This document shows, in pieces, positions 28,345-36,760 of a DNA stretch of 64,000 nt. How positions within the stretch are numbered: the stretch's first letter is position 1; every line of letters starts with the position of its first letter. The stretch comes from Ogataea parapolymorpha DL-1 (taxonomy: Eukaryota > Ascomycota > Pichiomycetes > Pichiales > Pichiaceae). Where the stretch lies: contig NC_027866.1 in NCBI RefSeq assembly GCF_000187245.1, positions 550,411 through 614,410 on the forward strand, in the 5' to 3' direction. The notes below the pieces were generated by a model. It saw only the letters and a program-made list of their open reading frames with translations, had not been told where the DNA came from and ran no database searches. The translations under genes and the position numbers were made by a program.

Positions 28345-29304
28345 CTAGAGCAACTTCTTCTCGACGAACTGGTCGTAGAGAGCCTTACCGAGTCTGCCTG
28401 GAGAAGGCACAACCACGGCCTCGGCAGCAGTCAAAGCCTCGATCTTGGACTTGGCAGTACCCTTGCCGCCCGAGATCAGAGCACCGGCGTGGCCCATTCT
28501 TCTTCCTGGAGGAGCAGTAACACCGGCAATGAAGGAGACAACCGGCTTTGGAACGTCTCTGGTGAGGTTATACTGTTTGAGGTACTCAGCGGCCTCTTCC
28601 TCGGCCTCTCCACCGATTTCACCGATCAAAATGATACCCTCTGTTTCTGGGTCGTTCAGGAACAGTGTCAGGGCGTCGATGAAATTGGTACCTGGACATG
28701 GGTCACCTCCCATTCCGATGACCAGCGACTGGCCCAGACCGACCTTGGTGGTCTGGTTGACGGCCTCGTACGTGAGGGTTCCGGATCTCGAAACAATGCC
28801 GATTCTGCCCTTCTTGTGGATGTTCTGGGGCATGATTCCGATCTTGCACTGTTCTGGAGCAATGATTCCCGGACAGTTAGGTCCGACCAATCTGGTCTTA
28901 GACTGGGTTCTGAGCAGCTGCGACACTCTCAGCATGTCTGCCTGTGGGATTCCCTCGGTGATGGCGACCACCAGCGGGATCTCAGCAGCAACAGCCTCCT
29001 CAATGGCACTGGCCGCGATCGGAGGAGGAACAAAGATACCGCTGGCGGTAGCTCCTGTCTCCTTGATGGCGTCCGCAACACTGGCGAAAACGGGCTTGCC
29101 CAGGTGGGTCTGGCCGGCTTTCTTTGGGTTGGTTCCACCGACAATTTTGGTACCATATGCCAAGGCTTGCTCAGCATGGAAGGTGGCCTGTCTTCCCGTG
29201 AAACCCTGGTAGATCACCTTGGTGTCCTTGTTGATCTTGAGGTTCTTGATCGTGTCCGAGTAGTTTCTGGCTGCTCTGGTGGTTGAGAAGGCTCTTCTTA
29301 ACAT
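28345..29304 (-). CDS. LSC1: Succinyl-CoA ligase alpha subunit, mitochondrial
   Basis: Lsc1 with Lsc2 converts succinyl-CoA to succinate with substrate-level phosphorylation in the TCA cycle. The 319-residue product starts at the ATG at 29304 (upstream in-frame codons begin only at GTG) with a presequence [14 protein letters not shown]. The CoA-binding Rossmann domain has [14 protein letters not shown] and [10 protein letters not shown]; the ligase domain has [35 protein letters not shown], and [17 protein letters not shown] with the phosphorylated histidine. All active-site elements are present. Upstream, a CCAAT box on the coding strand (29433-29437) lies about 130 bp from the ATG. The preceding TCA enzyme gene, KGD1, is 1.2 kb away in convergent orientation. 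Confidence 0.97.
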   Translation of the reverse strand: MLRRAFSTTRAARNYSDTIKNLKINKDTKVIYQGFTGRQATFHAEQALAYGTKIVGGTNPKKAGQTHLGKPVFASVADAIKETGATASGIFVPPPIAASAIEEAVAAEIPLVVAITEGIPQADMLRVSQLLRTQSKTRLVGPNCPGIIAPEQCKIGIMPQNIHKKGRIGIVSRSGTLTYEAVNQTTKVGLGQSLVIGMGGDPCPGTNFIDALTLFLNDPETEGIILIGEIGGEAEEEAAEYLKQYNLTRDVPKPVVSFIAGVTAPPGRRMGHAGALISGGKGTAKSKIEALTAAEAVVVPSPGRLGKALYDQFVEKKLL

Positions 29305-29465
29305 TTTCGGTGAGAGAAATAAACAGTGAGGTGGTTTTTGGTGGAAAGCGTTTTGTTTTGCGAGCACCGCCAGCCCGACCGGGTGAAAGCGCGGCGAGGT
29401 GTGAGGTGGAGACCAAAAAAAACTGAAAAAAAATTGGGAAAAAATAGCATTTGCTAATCGCGTTT

Positions 29466-31739
29466 CTAGTAGTTAAACAGCGTCGTGTAGCTTAGCGCGC
29501 GGCCGCCAAAAATGTCCCAGTACTTCTCGCCAATCCACATTTCCTCCACGATCTTCAACCGCGCAAACACAGACGCGCCTTTCCAGACCAGCATCGACGG
29601 GTCCAGGTTTTCGTCGTTCGCAATGATCTCGATCGTCGTCACACCCCCGGATGCAACCGTATTGTTTATCTCCTGAACATGCTGCTCGCTCAATTCTTTC
29701 TCCTTTTCTTTCCATTGTTGCACCTGCTTCGTGATTTCGGCCAATTTGTTGGACGCAAGAAGCGGCACACGGTTCAAATGTAGTCTGTCCACCAAAATCG
29801 TGTCTAAACCCTCGATCTTGGACCCGCCTCCAACAATCAGGATGTTCTGGTAGAGCTTCTCGAGCCGCTGCTGGTCGCCACTGGCCGCGTACGTGATCGA
29901 CTCGATGATGGCCTTGTCCAATGGAGTCATGTTTACCCGGAAGTCATTCGTCTGCGTCACTTTTTCATCCGTTTCACCGTCGGCTGCTTCCGTTTCCTCT
30001 CCCGCGCTGCTGACCAGCTGGTCCATCAGGTCTTTGGTGTCCATTTCGGAGATGAGCTTCCGCTCCGTTTCGTTCTTGTGTGTCGCGCTTTTCGCAACTC
30101 TGCTACCCATCAAGCCCCGGGTCAGTTTTTTATTGGGCGACCATTTGCCGAGGATCGTGCTCTCCTCGCGCGCGTCGCCGTCCTCCAAAAACAGCTCCGG
30201 GTAAAACAGCCCCATCGGCGTCACCATCACGTCGTCGAATGACTTGAACTCGTATTTTTCACTCAGCTGGCCCGGCCGCCTGTTCACAAACTTGAATATC
30301 TGCACAGCCACGTTGGCGTCGTTAAAAGTAACGATATTCTCCTTGAGCTGCGTCGCAAGCGTCCAGTCGCGGAGCTCGTTCAGGTTGATCTTTCTGTACG
30401 GGAACTGCTGGCCAATCAGGCTTTTGATCAATGCCCGTGTGATGTCGTTCGAGCCGTACGACAATTCCACCACCGAGTCCGGGAAAATGTAGCCTTCCTC
30501 GATGCAGCACACCTTGGTCGACGTGGCGCCGATGTCCACGACGCACGCCGAGCTCACGCCGGACCCAAACGTCGCTGCCAGGCCTTCCTGGAACACGGCC
30601 ACCTGGCCGAATCCGAGGTTGAACAAAAACCCAACCATTTTCTCACAGTACACCTTGTCGTACAGGTTGGGGATGACCAGCACGCAGTTGTACGTGTTGA
30701 GCGTCTTTCTGTTAAATATGTTGAACCGTTTAAGCGCGTCGTTCAGAATCAGCTTGATGTCGCCGAGAAGATCCTGCTCGGACTTGTACGCGATATCCTT
30801 GTCGTTGAACCTGCCGTTGAGGAACGGGCTTCTGACCTGCCAGTTTTCGAGATCTTTGATTTTCAGCACGTCCGCGCCGGTCACGTAGTTTTCCCGCACC
30901 TTGTCGAAATAGTCCAATTTGTGCACGTCGTCGAGCTCGGGGATTGTCTCTGGCTGCACCCGTTTGTTGTAATTGTAGCACTGCTCGTTGGAGTTGGGCA
31001 AGATGCGCCTTTTGTAGAACTTCATCCGCTCCTTGAAGTTCGAGGTGACCGTGCGCTTCGCATTGACAAACTGCTCGTCCACAATGCTCATGTCGCCGTT
31101 CTCGTCCTCGCGCCGCAGCGGGTCCACGCTGGTTTTGGGAGCAGGCCGTCTGTGAGCCACCATGTTGGGGATCACCAACGGGTCGACGTCACTGGACAGA
31201 CCAATACGAATATTGGCAGAGCCCGGGTGCAGAACTATGATTTTCGAGCCCATCTTGCCGTTGTCGTCGTCCTCGTCCTCGTCCTCGTTGTCGTCGAAGT
31301 CGAAGCCGTGGGTGCTGATCTTGTTGATCATGTTCTGCGACTCCTGCTTGCGCTCGAGCTCGGCCTGTTTTTTCGCGAGCCGCGCCTCCAGCAGCCGCTG
31401 CCGCATCTCGCGTATCATCATGATCTGGTCGTCCTTCTTGAGGTAGTCGGTGTAGTAATTTTTCTGGTTGATGGCCTGGACAAGCGGGATGGAGCTGAAC
31501 TTCAGCGCGTTCTCCTGGTCCACACGCTTGATGCCCAGCTCGTCGAGCCGGTTCTGCAGTTTCTCCATCGCCCTCAGACGGCCCTCTCGTCTTTTCTGTA
31601 AAACGTGTGCTGGCACCTTGGACGAGCCGCCATTGACGGTGGTGGCGGCGGGGTCCGGCGTCGCACGTTTGGACGGAGTCTCCGAAACGGGCGTCGGCGT
31701 GGACTCCGGCTCTAATTGGTCGAACGGTCTTTTGTCCAT
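29466..31739 (-). CDS. ARP8: Actin-related protein Arp8 of the INO80 complex
   Basis: Arp8 is a nuclear actin-related protein that, with actin and Arp4, binds the HSA helix of Ino80 and extranucleosomal DNA. The 757-residue protein has a disordered N-terminus with an acidic tract ([14 protein letters not shown]), a long charged helix ([20 protein letters not shown]) and an expanded actin fold. Recognisable parts are [20 protein letters not shown] (phosphate loop 1), [20 protein letters not shown] (phosphate loop 2) and [18 protein letters not shown] (adenosine region). Large insertions between these, including [20 protein letters not shown], are typical of Arp8. The ATG at 31739 is preferred to a TTG-initiated extension. 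Confidence 0.92.
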   Translation of the reverse strand: MDKRPFDQLEPESTPTPVSETPSKRATPDPAATTVNGGSSKVPAHVLQKRREGRLRAMEKLQNRLDELGIKRVDQENALKFSSIPLVQAINQKNYYTDYLKKDDQIMMIREMRQRLLEARLAKKQAELERKQESQNMINKISTHGFDFDDNEDEDEDDDNGKMGSKIIVLHPGSANIRIGLSSDVDPLVIPNMVAHRRPAPKTSVDPLRREDENGDMSIVDEQFVNAKRTVTSNFKERMKFYKRRILPNSNEQCYNYNKRVQPETIPELDDVHKLDYFDKVRENYVTGADVLKIKDLENWQVRSPFLNGRFNDKDIAYKSEQDLLGDIKLILNDALKRFNIFNRKTLNTYNCVLVIPNLYDKVYCEKMVGFLFNLGFGQVAVFQEGLAATFGSGVSSACVVDIGATSTKVCCIEEGYIFPDSVVELSYGSNDITRALIKSLIGQQFPYRKINLNELRDWTLATQLKENIVTFNDANVAVQIFKFVNRRPGQLSEKYEFKSFDDVMVTPMGLFYPELFLEDGDAREESTILGKWSPNKKLTRGLMGSRVAKSATHKNETERKLISEMDTKDLMDQLVSSAGEETEAADGETDEKVTQTNDFRVNMTPLDKAIIESITYAASGDQQRLEKLYQNILIVGGGSKIEGLDTILVDRLHLNRVPLLASNKLAEITKQVQQWKEKEKELSEQHVQEINNTVASGGVTTIEIIANDENLDPSMLVWKGASVFARLKIVEEMWIGEKYWDIFGGRALSYTTLFNY

Positions 31740-31782
31740 GGAAATAATCAAATTGGAAAAAAATAATAGCGAATTATTTCTT

Positions 31783-32454
31783 CTATATACACCCCTCGCC
31801 GTCCGTAATTATCCCCATCACCAGCTTCTCGATGCTCTGCCACCGTTTGCCCAGCGACCACGTCAGACACAGGATCAGAAACGCAAACGACGTCACCATG
31901 AACATCGAGAACAGGATCGTGTAGACGTAGAACACCACCAGCGTGAGCACAATGAGCACGTTGTTGCTCAGCCCAGGAAACTCCGCCATGAGGATCTGGC
32001 CAAACTTCATCAGCAGCGAGCTGTTCTCGCGCGCAGGCTCCGCGCCCTGCACGTATTCAATGTAGTCGAACGTGTCCTGCACAACATCGATCGAGAAGGA
32101 GGACACACTGAGCAGGTTCTTGACGATGCGGATGAAGATGATGGGGAATAGCGTGATTGTGACGGAGTCGACTACTTTCATCCACAGCGGGCGGTCGTCC
32201 AGCCGGCGCGGCGTGCCGTTGGCCGCGCGCCGCTCGTGCTCCAGGATGATGTCGCGCGCAAGCTCGATGTTTCTGGGGCGCACACGGATCCCGGCGCGGG
32301 TGCCGTTGCCGTTGCGCATGAGCTCGTTGGCCAGATCGACCATCTCGTCGATGTCGACCTGCGGGATCTCCTCGTCGTGCGACTCCTCCGCGTAGTCCTC
32401 CGGAAGCTCGCCGAAATTGCTGCGCAGCCGTCTAGCACTGCGAAGAAGAGGCAT
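31783..32454 (-). CDS. Predicted multi-pass membrane protein, unrecognised
   Basis: A 223-residue protein from the ATG at 32454. The N-terminal 105 residues are hydrophilic and acidic (LPEDYAEESHDEEIPQVDID) with a basic RGIRVRPRN-like segment. Hydrophobic stretches follow at about 112-135 (SVTITLFPIIFIRIVKNLL) and as a double span at about 178-212 (NVLIVLTLVVFYVYTILFSM, then FLILCLTWSLG), which suggests three membrane segments with a cytosolic N-terminus. The C-terminus is short. There is no signal peptide and no known motif; ER or nuclear-envelope location would be a guess. The start is 81 bp from the divergent NUZM start. Confidence 0.65.
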   Translation of the reverse strand: MPLLRSARRLRSNFGELPEDYAEESHDEEIPQVDIDEMVDLANELMRNGNGTRAGIRVRPRNIELARDIILEHERRAANGTPRRLDDRPLWMKVVDSVTITLFPIIFIRIVKNLLSVSSFSIDVVQDTFDYIEYVQGAEPARENSSLLMKFGQILMAEFPGLSNNVLIVLTLVVFYVYTILFSMFMVTSFAFLILCLTWSLGKRWQSIEKLVMGIITDGEGCI

Positions 32455-32535
32455 AATTGGTGATAAAGAAAAAGTGGCGTTACCCGGAAATTTAGTGTGG
32501 AGAAGAAAGACTCCATCCAAAATATATTTCTCCCC

Positions 32536-33087
32536 ATGAGTGCTGGAGGTCCTGTTCCTGTCTGGAAGAAATACACTACTGGGTCCAAGGGCATCTGGGA
32601 ATTGATCCGGTCGGTGCTGGTTCTGGTGCCTAACCGGTCGTCCGGAAACCCTTACGTTCCCTACTACCGTGTCCCGTCGCCGTCCTCAAACAAGCAGGTC
32701 TACAAGGACCCGCGCACCATTCCGGCCGCAGACATCGTCCAGAACGACTACTATAAAAGAGACAAGCGCAGAGCGTATCCGCGGGCGTCTGTGTTCACAC
32801 AGCCGCAGATAGGCGCGTTGTTGCAGATCGGCAACGCTAAACGGAGCAGACTGCCAAAGGGCGAGGAAGGCGTGAAGCAGCTGGCGCTCGTGTCCAGTGG
32901 TCAGGTGGACCTGCCGCAGGTGCTGCGGACCGCCGACAGCGCGATTCTGAACGGCGAGCTGCTGGGACCACGCGGAGAGCCCGTTGTGGCTCCGAATCTG
33001 AACAAGAAGCTCAGCATGAAAATTCTAGAGGAACCCGAGCACGGCATGTACACGGACGAGTATCCTGTGCGGATGTTCAAGCTGTAG
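32536..33087 (+). CDS. NUZM: NADH:ubiquinone oxidoreductase (complex I) 21.3-kDa accessory subunit
   Basis: An accessory subunit of mitochondrial complex I, known from Neurospora (21.3 kDa) and Yarrowia (NUZM). The 183-residue protein starts MSAGGPVPVWKKYTTGSKGI, followed by LVLVPNRSSGNPYVPYYRVP and YYKRDKRRAYPR, all of which are strongly conserved in that family. No cleavable presequence is seen, in agreement with NUZM. Its presence shows that the organism has a proton-pumping complex I, unlike Saccharomyces cerevisiae. An upstream in-frame extension to 32497 starts at GTG and is not used. Confidence 0.9.
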   Translation: MSAGGPVPVWKKYTTGSKGIWELIRSVLVLVPNRSSGNPYVPYYRVPSPSSNKQVYKDPRTIPAADIVQNDYYKRDKRRAYPRASVFTQPQIGALLQIGNAKRSRLPKGEEGVKQLALVSSGQVDLPQVLRTADSAILNGELLGPRGEPVVAPNLNKKLSMKILEEPEHGMYTDEYPVRMFKL

Positions 33088-33125
33088 ACGGCATATTTAT
33101 TTATCGTATTTATTGGTCTTATCTT

Positions 33126-33148
33126 ATCACCGGAACCAGTCCGGTGAT
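33126..33148. repeat. Perfect inverted repeat (9-bp arms, 5-nt loop) before HPT1
   Basis: The arms ATCACCGGA and TCCGGTGAT flank ACCAG. The centre reads CGG-N7-CCG, which could be a zinc-cluster factor site, or an RNA hairpin ending NUZM transcripts. It lies 39 bp after the NUZM stop and 65 bp before the HPT1 ATG. Confidence 0.7.
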
Positions 33149-33179
33149 TTATTTGGAAATGCAAAATAAAATAAAAAAA

Positions 33180-33188
33180 TATATAAAA
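33180..33188 (+). promoter_or_regulatory. TATA box of HPT1
   Basis: TATATAAAA starts 33 bp before the conserved HPT1 ATG at 33213. Its position supports that ATG over the in-frame ATG at 33159, which lies upstream of the TATA box. Confidence 0.6.
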
Positions 33189-33212
33189 CCTCCAGCTCTT
33201 CTGCCCTCCTGC

Positions 33213-33821
33213 ATGGATAAAAGGTACATCTCGTACAACAATGTGCACCAGCTGTGCCAGCGTGCGGCAGAGACGTTGAAGCCGCTGGACTTGGACTTGA
33301 TGATTGCAATCGGGGGCGGTGGGTTTATCCCAGCACGGATCCTGCGCACGTTTCTCAAGCAGCAGAACCAGCCAAATTTGCGGATTTTTGCCATTGTGCT
33401 GTCGCTGTACGAGGACCTTAACACGGTGTCCACGCAGGAGGAGCAGGCGGGCGCCGAGGTCAAGCGGATCCAGTGGATCAACTACAAGGAGAGCGGCGTC
33501 GATCTTTGCAACAAGAAGATTCTGATTGTCGACGAGGTCGACGACACACGCACCACACTGCACTATGCGCTGCGGGAGCTGCAGAAGGATGCCGCGCGAC
33601 AGGCTCGCGAGAAAGGTTTGGAGGACCCCAACACGCAGTTTTTCGTGTTTGTGCTGCATAACAAGGACAAGCCCAAGAGAGCACAGCTGCCGGCCGAGCT
33701 GATGCGCAGCAACTACGTGGTGGGGGAACAGTTCCCGGACTGCTGGATCGCGTATCCGTGGGAGAGCACCGACATTGTGCACCACCAACAGATGGCTGTG
33801 CAGCAGGGCTACGATATATAG
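33213..33821 (+). CDS. HPT1: Hypoxanthine-guanine phosphoribosyltransferase
   Basis: Hpt1 salvages hypoxanthine and guanine to IMP and GMP using PRPP in the cytosol. The 202-residue protein closely follows yeast Hpt1: YISYNNVHQLCQ at the N-terminus, IAIGGGGFIPARILRTFLK, the PRPP-binding motif ILIVDEVDDTRTTLHYAL and the terminal YPWESTDIV. The catalytic Asp pair of the PRPP loop is intact. An in-frame ATG at 33159 exists, but the protein start MDKRYISYNN at 33213 aligns with the known N-terminus and follows a TATA box. It is convergent with the MCH-like carrier gene, with 19 bp between stops. Confidence 0.95.
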   Translation: MDKRYISYNNVHQLCQRAAETLKPLDLDLMIAIGGGGFIPARILRTFLKQQNQPNLRIFAIVLSLYEDLNTVSTQEEQAGAEVKRIQWINYKESGVDLCNKKILIVDEVDDTRTTLHYALRELQKDAARQAREKGLEDPNTQFFVFVLHNKDKPKRAQLPAELMRSNYVVGEQFPDCWIAYPWESTDIVHHQQMAVQQGYDI

Positions 33822-33840
33822 CTGAAGATAGCTGAATAGA

Positions 33841-35238
33841 TTACAGTTTGTGGAATCTGCACGAGAACGTGCAGCGCACAGCGCTTTTGATGGGCACGCG
33901 CGCGTGCCAGAGCTGTTCGTCGGTGTGTCCCGGCGTGATCTCCTGTCTGGCGATGAGCCAGCCGCGCAGGATGACGAGCATGACGCCTGCGGCGAAGTAG
34001 CACACGCCGACGAAAATGGCCGCGTTTTGGTACTGTTCTGGCCGCTGCGGGCCGTCTTTTTTCAGTGCTATGCCCAGGATCGGGCTCAGGAACCCAAACA
34101 CGCCGGTAGCCACCCAAGAGAGCGACAGGGCAATGCCCATCTTGCGCAGCCCGATAATGTGCGCCGCCATCGACGGCTGCGTGATCCAGATGGTGCCCAT
34201 GAGGGAGCCCTCGAACAGCGCGAAAATCAGCGCTGTAGGGAAATTGCGGCACGGGATCCACATGGCCAGAGCAAACAGCGCCACAACCCAGCTTGCAAAG
34301 ATGGTCATATTGACCGGGCCGAGAAAGTCGCACAGCTGGCCCATTGTTGGTCGGCCGTAGATGATGCCGATGGATGTCATGGTGGCCACCAAGGACGCCT
34401 TGTTGGCGTTGTAGCCGAGCGACCGTGTAAAGTCGGCCAGATTATACATTAGCGTCACGTAGCCAAACAGCGTGAACATGATCCACGCCAGAAGACACCA
34501 GACGCCAAAGTTCGACCACACAACCTTGTCGTACACTTTGTAGATGGGCTTGATATGTTTGTTGCGCGACTGGATCAACAAGACGGCGACGACGTTGAGA
34601 AAAGCACAGATTATGGCCTGTGTGCGCATCGACCACTGGTAGCCGTACCTGGTGAGCAGGGGCTCCATGCCAATGTTGTACAAAATTCCACCGAGCCCGG
34701 AGCCCGCCGCAGAGAAGCCCAGCGCGAGATTACGCTTGCCACCCTTGCCACTCGAGAACCACTGCGGGATCACGACAACGCTGGGAATCGCAATCAGCGC
34801 AAGCGCAACGCCCTGCCAGACGCCCTGTGTAAGCGCCAGCTGCCAGTACTTGGTGCAGAAGGACGCCAGCAGCATCGACGCGAGCTGGAACGCGATCCCG
34901 ATCGAGATGGTGGGCTTGAGCCCCAGCGTGCCCACGAGATAGTTGATGAGCGGGCCAAAAGTGAGTCCGGCGCCAAACGTGAGCCCGCCCACAACACCGT
35001 ACTCGTACTTGGTGGTGCCGGGAAATACGTCCGAATTGAGGTATTCCTGGTAGTAAAGTGAATAGGCCGAGTTGGCACCCCAGGTATTGAACGAGAATAG
35101 TATGCAACCTACCACGGACGCCAGCCCGCGGCCCTTGAACTTGTTGGGTATGTCGTTGGAAATTTGGGGAGCCCGAATGGGCGTCTCAGACACCTCTAGC
35201 GGGCATTTCGAATCGGTCTGCTCCTCTGTGTCGGCCAT
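33841..35238 (-). CDS. MFS transporter of the monocarboxylate-porter (MCH) family
   Basis: A 465-residue integral membrane protein with twelve predicted membrane segments. The N-terminal cytosolic tail is acidic (MADTEEQTDSKCPLEVSE). Family features include FNTWGANSAYSLYYQEYL in the first span, FTYGPLINYLVG-like FGPLINYLVGTLGL, WFSSGKGGKRNLALGFSAAG between spans 4 and 5 (the RxxAxG element of MCH/MCT carriers) and GRPTMGQLCDFLG. Fungal MCH proteins carry various substrates (riboflavin, carboxylates, others), so the substrate is unknown. The ATG at 35238 is used; upstream codons start at TTG. It shares a 97-bp divergent promoter with the GH76-like gene, suggesting co-regulation in the putative carbon cluster. 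Confidence 0.85.
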   Translation of the reverse strand: MADTEEQTDSKCPLEVSETPIRAPQISNDIPNKFKGRGLASVVGCILFSFNTWGANSAYSLYYQEYLNSDVFPGTTKYEYGVVGGLTFGAGLTFGPLINYLVGTLGLKPTISIGIAFQLASMLLASFCTKYWQLALTQGVWQGVALALIAIPSVVVIPQWFSSGKGGKRNLALGFSAAGSGLGGILYNIGMEPLLTRYGYQWSMRTQAIICAFLNVVAVLLIQSRNKHIKPIYKVYDKVVWSNFGVWCLLAWIMFTLFGYVTLMYNLADFTRSLGYNANKASLVATMTSIGIIYGRPTMGQLCDFLGPVNMTIFASWVVALFALAMWIPCRNFPTALIFALFEGSLMGTIWITQPSMAAHIIGLRKMGIALSLSWVATGVFGFLSPILGIALKKDGPQRPEQYQNAAIFVGVCYFAAGVMLVILRGWLIARQEITPGHTDEQLWHARVPIKSAVRCTFSCRFHKL

Positions 35239-35335
35239 CGGGATTCTTGGCTGAAAAAAAAAAAAATAATATTCTTGGCCGGCTATAACAAAAGCCGAGT
35301 ATGCAGGAGAAATAATTTGGTATTTTTTTATTGCT

Positions 35336-36574
35336 ATGTCCTTTGACAATAATTTGGAAGGCTACAACATCGTCAAGACGTTCTGGCAAACATACTGGAA
35401 CCCCAGCATTGGCAACTTCTCGACCCGCGTGCCATGCAAAGAGTCGCGCGAGGGCCGGTTCTCGTGCTGGACCATGGGCGTCGTGCTCCACGCCGTGGCC
35501 GAGTGCTGCGCCGCGTACAAGGATCTCACGCTGCCGATCGTCGCGCCCACGGTGTCTGCGCTGACGTGCTACCGCAATCCCAAGTACGGCGCGTACTCGG
35601 TGATGTACCACGGCGCACAAAACTCGGGCGACGACGATATTAACTACGACGACTGCGCCCACCTGCTGCGTGGCATGATTGCTCTGTACGAGGCCACGGG
35701 CAACCAGGAATATTTGGACCTATCACGCGAGCTGGCGCGGTTTCTGATGACGGGCGTGGTCGAGCACCAGAAGTTCCACGTGCCGGGGCTCAAGTGGCAC
35801 ATCTCGCGCAAGTACATGGCCACCATCTCGAACTGCGTGGCTGCGACGGGCGCCATGCGGATGATCAAATACTCGTCGCCGGAGGAGCAGAAACAGCTGT
35901 ACAACTTCGCCAAGCTGTGCATCAACTTCATTGAGCAGATCCTCTGGGACAAATCCGACAATGTCGTGATGGACGGTGTGGCGTACGATTCGGACGTGAT
36001 CGACAAAACCAAGTGGTCTTACAACACGGGCAACACGCTCTCGGCAATCTGCATGCTGTACCAGTACGATAGAGACCCGCAATGGGTCGACAAGGCCCGC
36101 AAACTCGCCGAGGCCGCTACCGACCGCGGCCGCACGCTGTTCGACAGAGACTACGACGACTGGAACAAACGGTTCTGGCATGGGCCTTCCTACTTCATCC
36201 AGCTGCTCGTCGAGGGCCTTGTGGACTACCTGGTGACCTTTGGGAACGATGCCCCGGAAAGCACGCGCCGCTGCTGCGAGAACGAGATCCTGCGCCACGT
36301 GTCGTACTTCAGAAAATACATGTACGACCCGAGCGACGGGCTGTATTTCTGCTCGTTCGACATCTACCGGCTGGACGACCGCACGTACGAGCGGTACCGC
36401 ACGGAATTTGGCGGACACAAGACGTTCCAGCCCAATGAGGACGACCGCGTGCAGGCTGGAGGAGACCCGAAAAAACGGCCTGTGTGCAAGAGCCTCATGG
36501 CTTCCGCTGCTGCCGCACGCATCTTCTTCCAGGCCGCTCGTATTTTCCCGAAAATGGACCCAGTTCCTGTATAG
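35336..36574 (+). CDS. GH76-like six-hairpin glycosidase without a signal peptide
   Basis: A 412-residue protein with the repeated helical-hairpin pattern of (alpha/alpha)6 glycosidases. The segment GDDDINYDDCAHLLRGMIAL (about residues 97-116) has the adjacent aspartates expected at the GH76 active site. It is followed by LYEATGNQEYLDLSRELARF, ATISNCVAATGAMRMI, WSYNTGNTLSAICMLYQ and FWHGPSYFIQLLVEGLVDY. GH76 enzymes (alpha-1,6-mannanases, Dfg5/Dcw1) are normally secreted; this one has no signal peptide, membrane segment or GPI tail, so it should be cytosolic and act on imported or internal sugar derivatives. The family assignment is by eye; another six-hairpin family (for example unsaturated-uronyl hydrolases) is possible. 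Confidence 0.55.
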   Translation: MSFDNNLEGYNIVKTFWQTYWNPSIGNFSTRVPCKESREGRFSCWTMGVVLHAVAECCAAYKDLTLPIVAPTVSALTCYRNPKYGAYSVMYHGAQNSGDDDINYDDCAHLLRGMIALYEATGNQEYLDLSRELARFLMTGVVEHQKFHVPGLKWHISRKYMATISNCVAATGAMRMIKYSSPEEQKQLYNFAKLCINFIEQILWDKSDNVVMDGVAYDSDVIDKTKWSYNTGNTLSAICMLYQYDRDPQWVDKARKLAEAATDRGRTLFDRDYDDWNKRFWHGPSYFIQLLVEGLVDYLVTFGNDAPESTRRCCENEILRHVSYFRKYMYDPSDGLYFCSFDIYRLDDRTYERYRTEFGGHKTFQPNEDDRVQAGGDPKKRPVCKSLMASAAAARIFFQAARIFPKMDPVPV

Positions 36575-36615
36575 CAATGGACAATTCTTACCAATGGACA
36601 TTTTCTCACCAATGG
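36575..36615. repeat. Three tandem near-repeats around CAATGG (two full CCAAT boxes)
   Basis: CAATGG begins at 36575, 36592 and 36610, in units of 17-18 bp with similar TTCT/TTTT spacers. The second and third copies are preceded by C, giving CCAAT boxes. They follow the stop of the GH76-like gene directly and lie in the promoter of the regulator gene at 36761. Confidence 0.7.
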
Positions 36616-36660
36616 GCTTTTGTTAGTGTAGTAGGTACACCATGTCGGCGTTGCTACCAT

Positions 36661-36690
36661 CTCCGTCCCCCTGTGTACGGGTGTGCGGAG
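36661..36690. promoter_or_regulatory. CTCCG/CGGAG inverted repeat upstream of the regulator gene
   Basis: CTCCG (36661-36665) and CGGAG (36686-36690) form an everted CCG-N20-CGG pair. A second pair, CCCCG (36701-36705) and CGGGG (36722-36726), lies downstream. Such paired CGG triplets are typical targets of Zn2Cys6 dimers, so autoregulation by the gene at 36761 is possible. Function is inferred. Confidence 0.3.
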
Positions 36691-36760
36691 TCGGCCAGTT
36701 CCCCGTGCATGAAAAAAAAGTCGGGGTACAGATTTATCTTTTTTTAATTCTATTTCGTCA

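Noticed and set aside
33159..33212. Upstream in-frame ATG of HPT1
   Set aside because: It lies before the TATA box and is not part of the conserved protein.
35723..36601. Minus-strand open frame of 292 codons opposite the GH76-like gene
   Set aside because: The sense frame has a coherent fold pattern; the antisense one has only low-complexity Val/His/Arg sequence.
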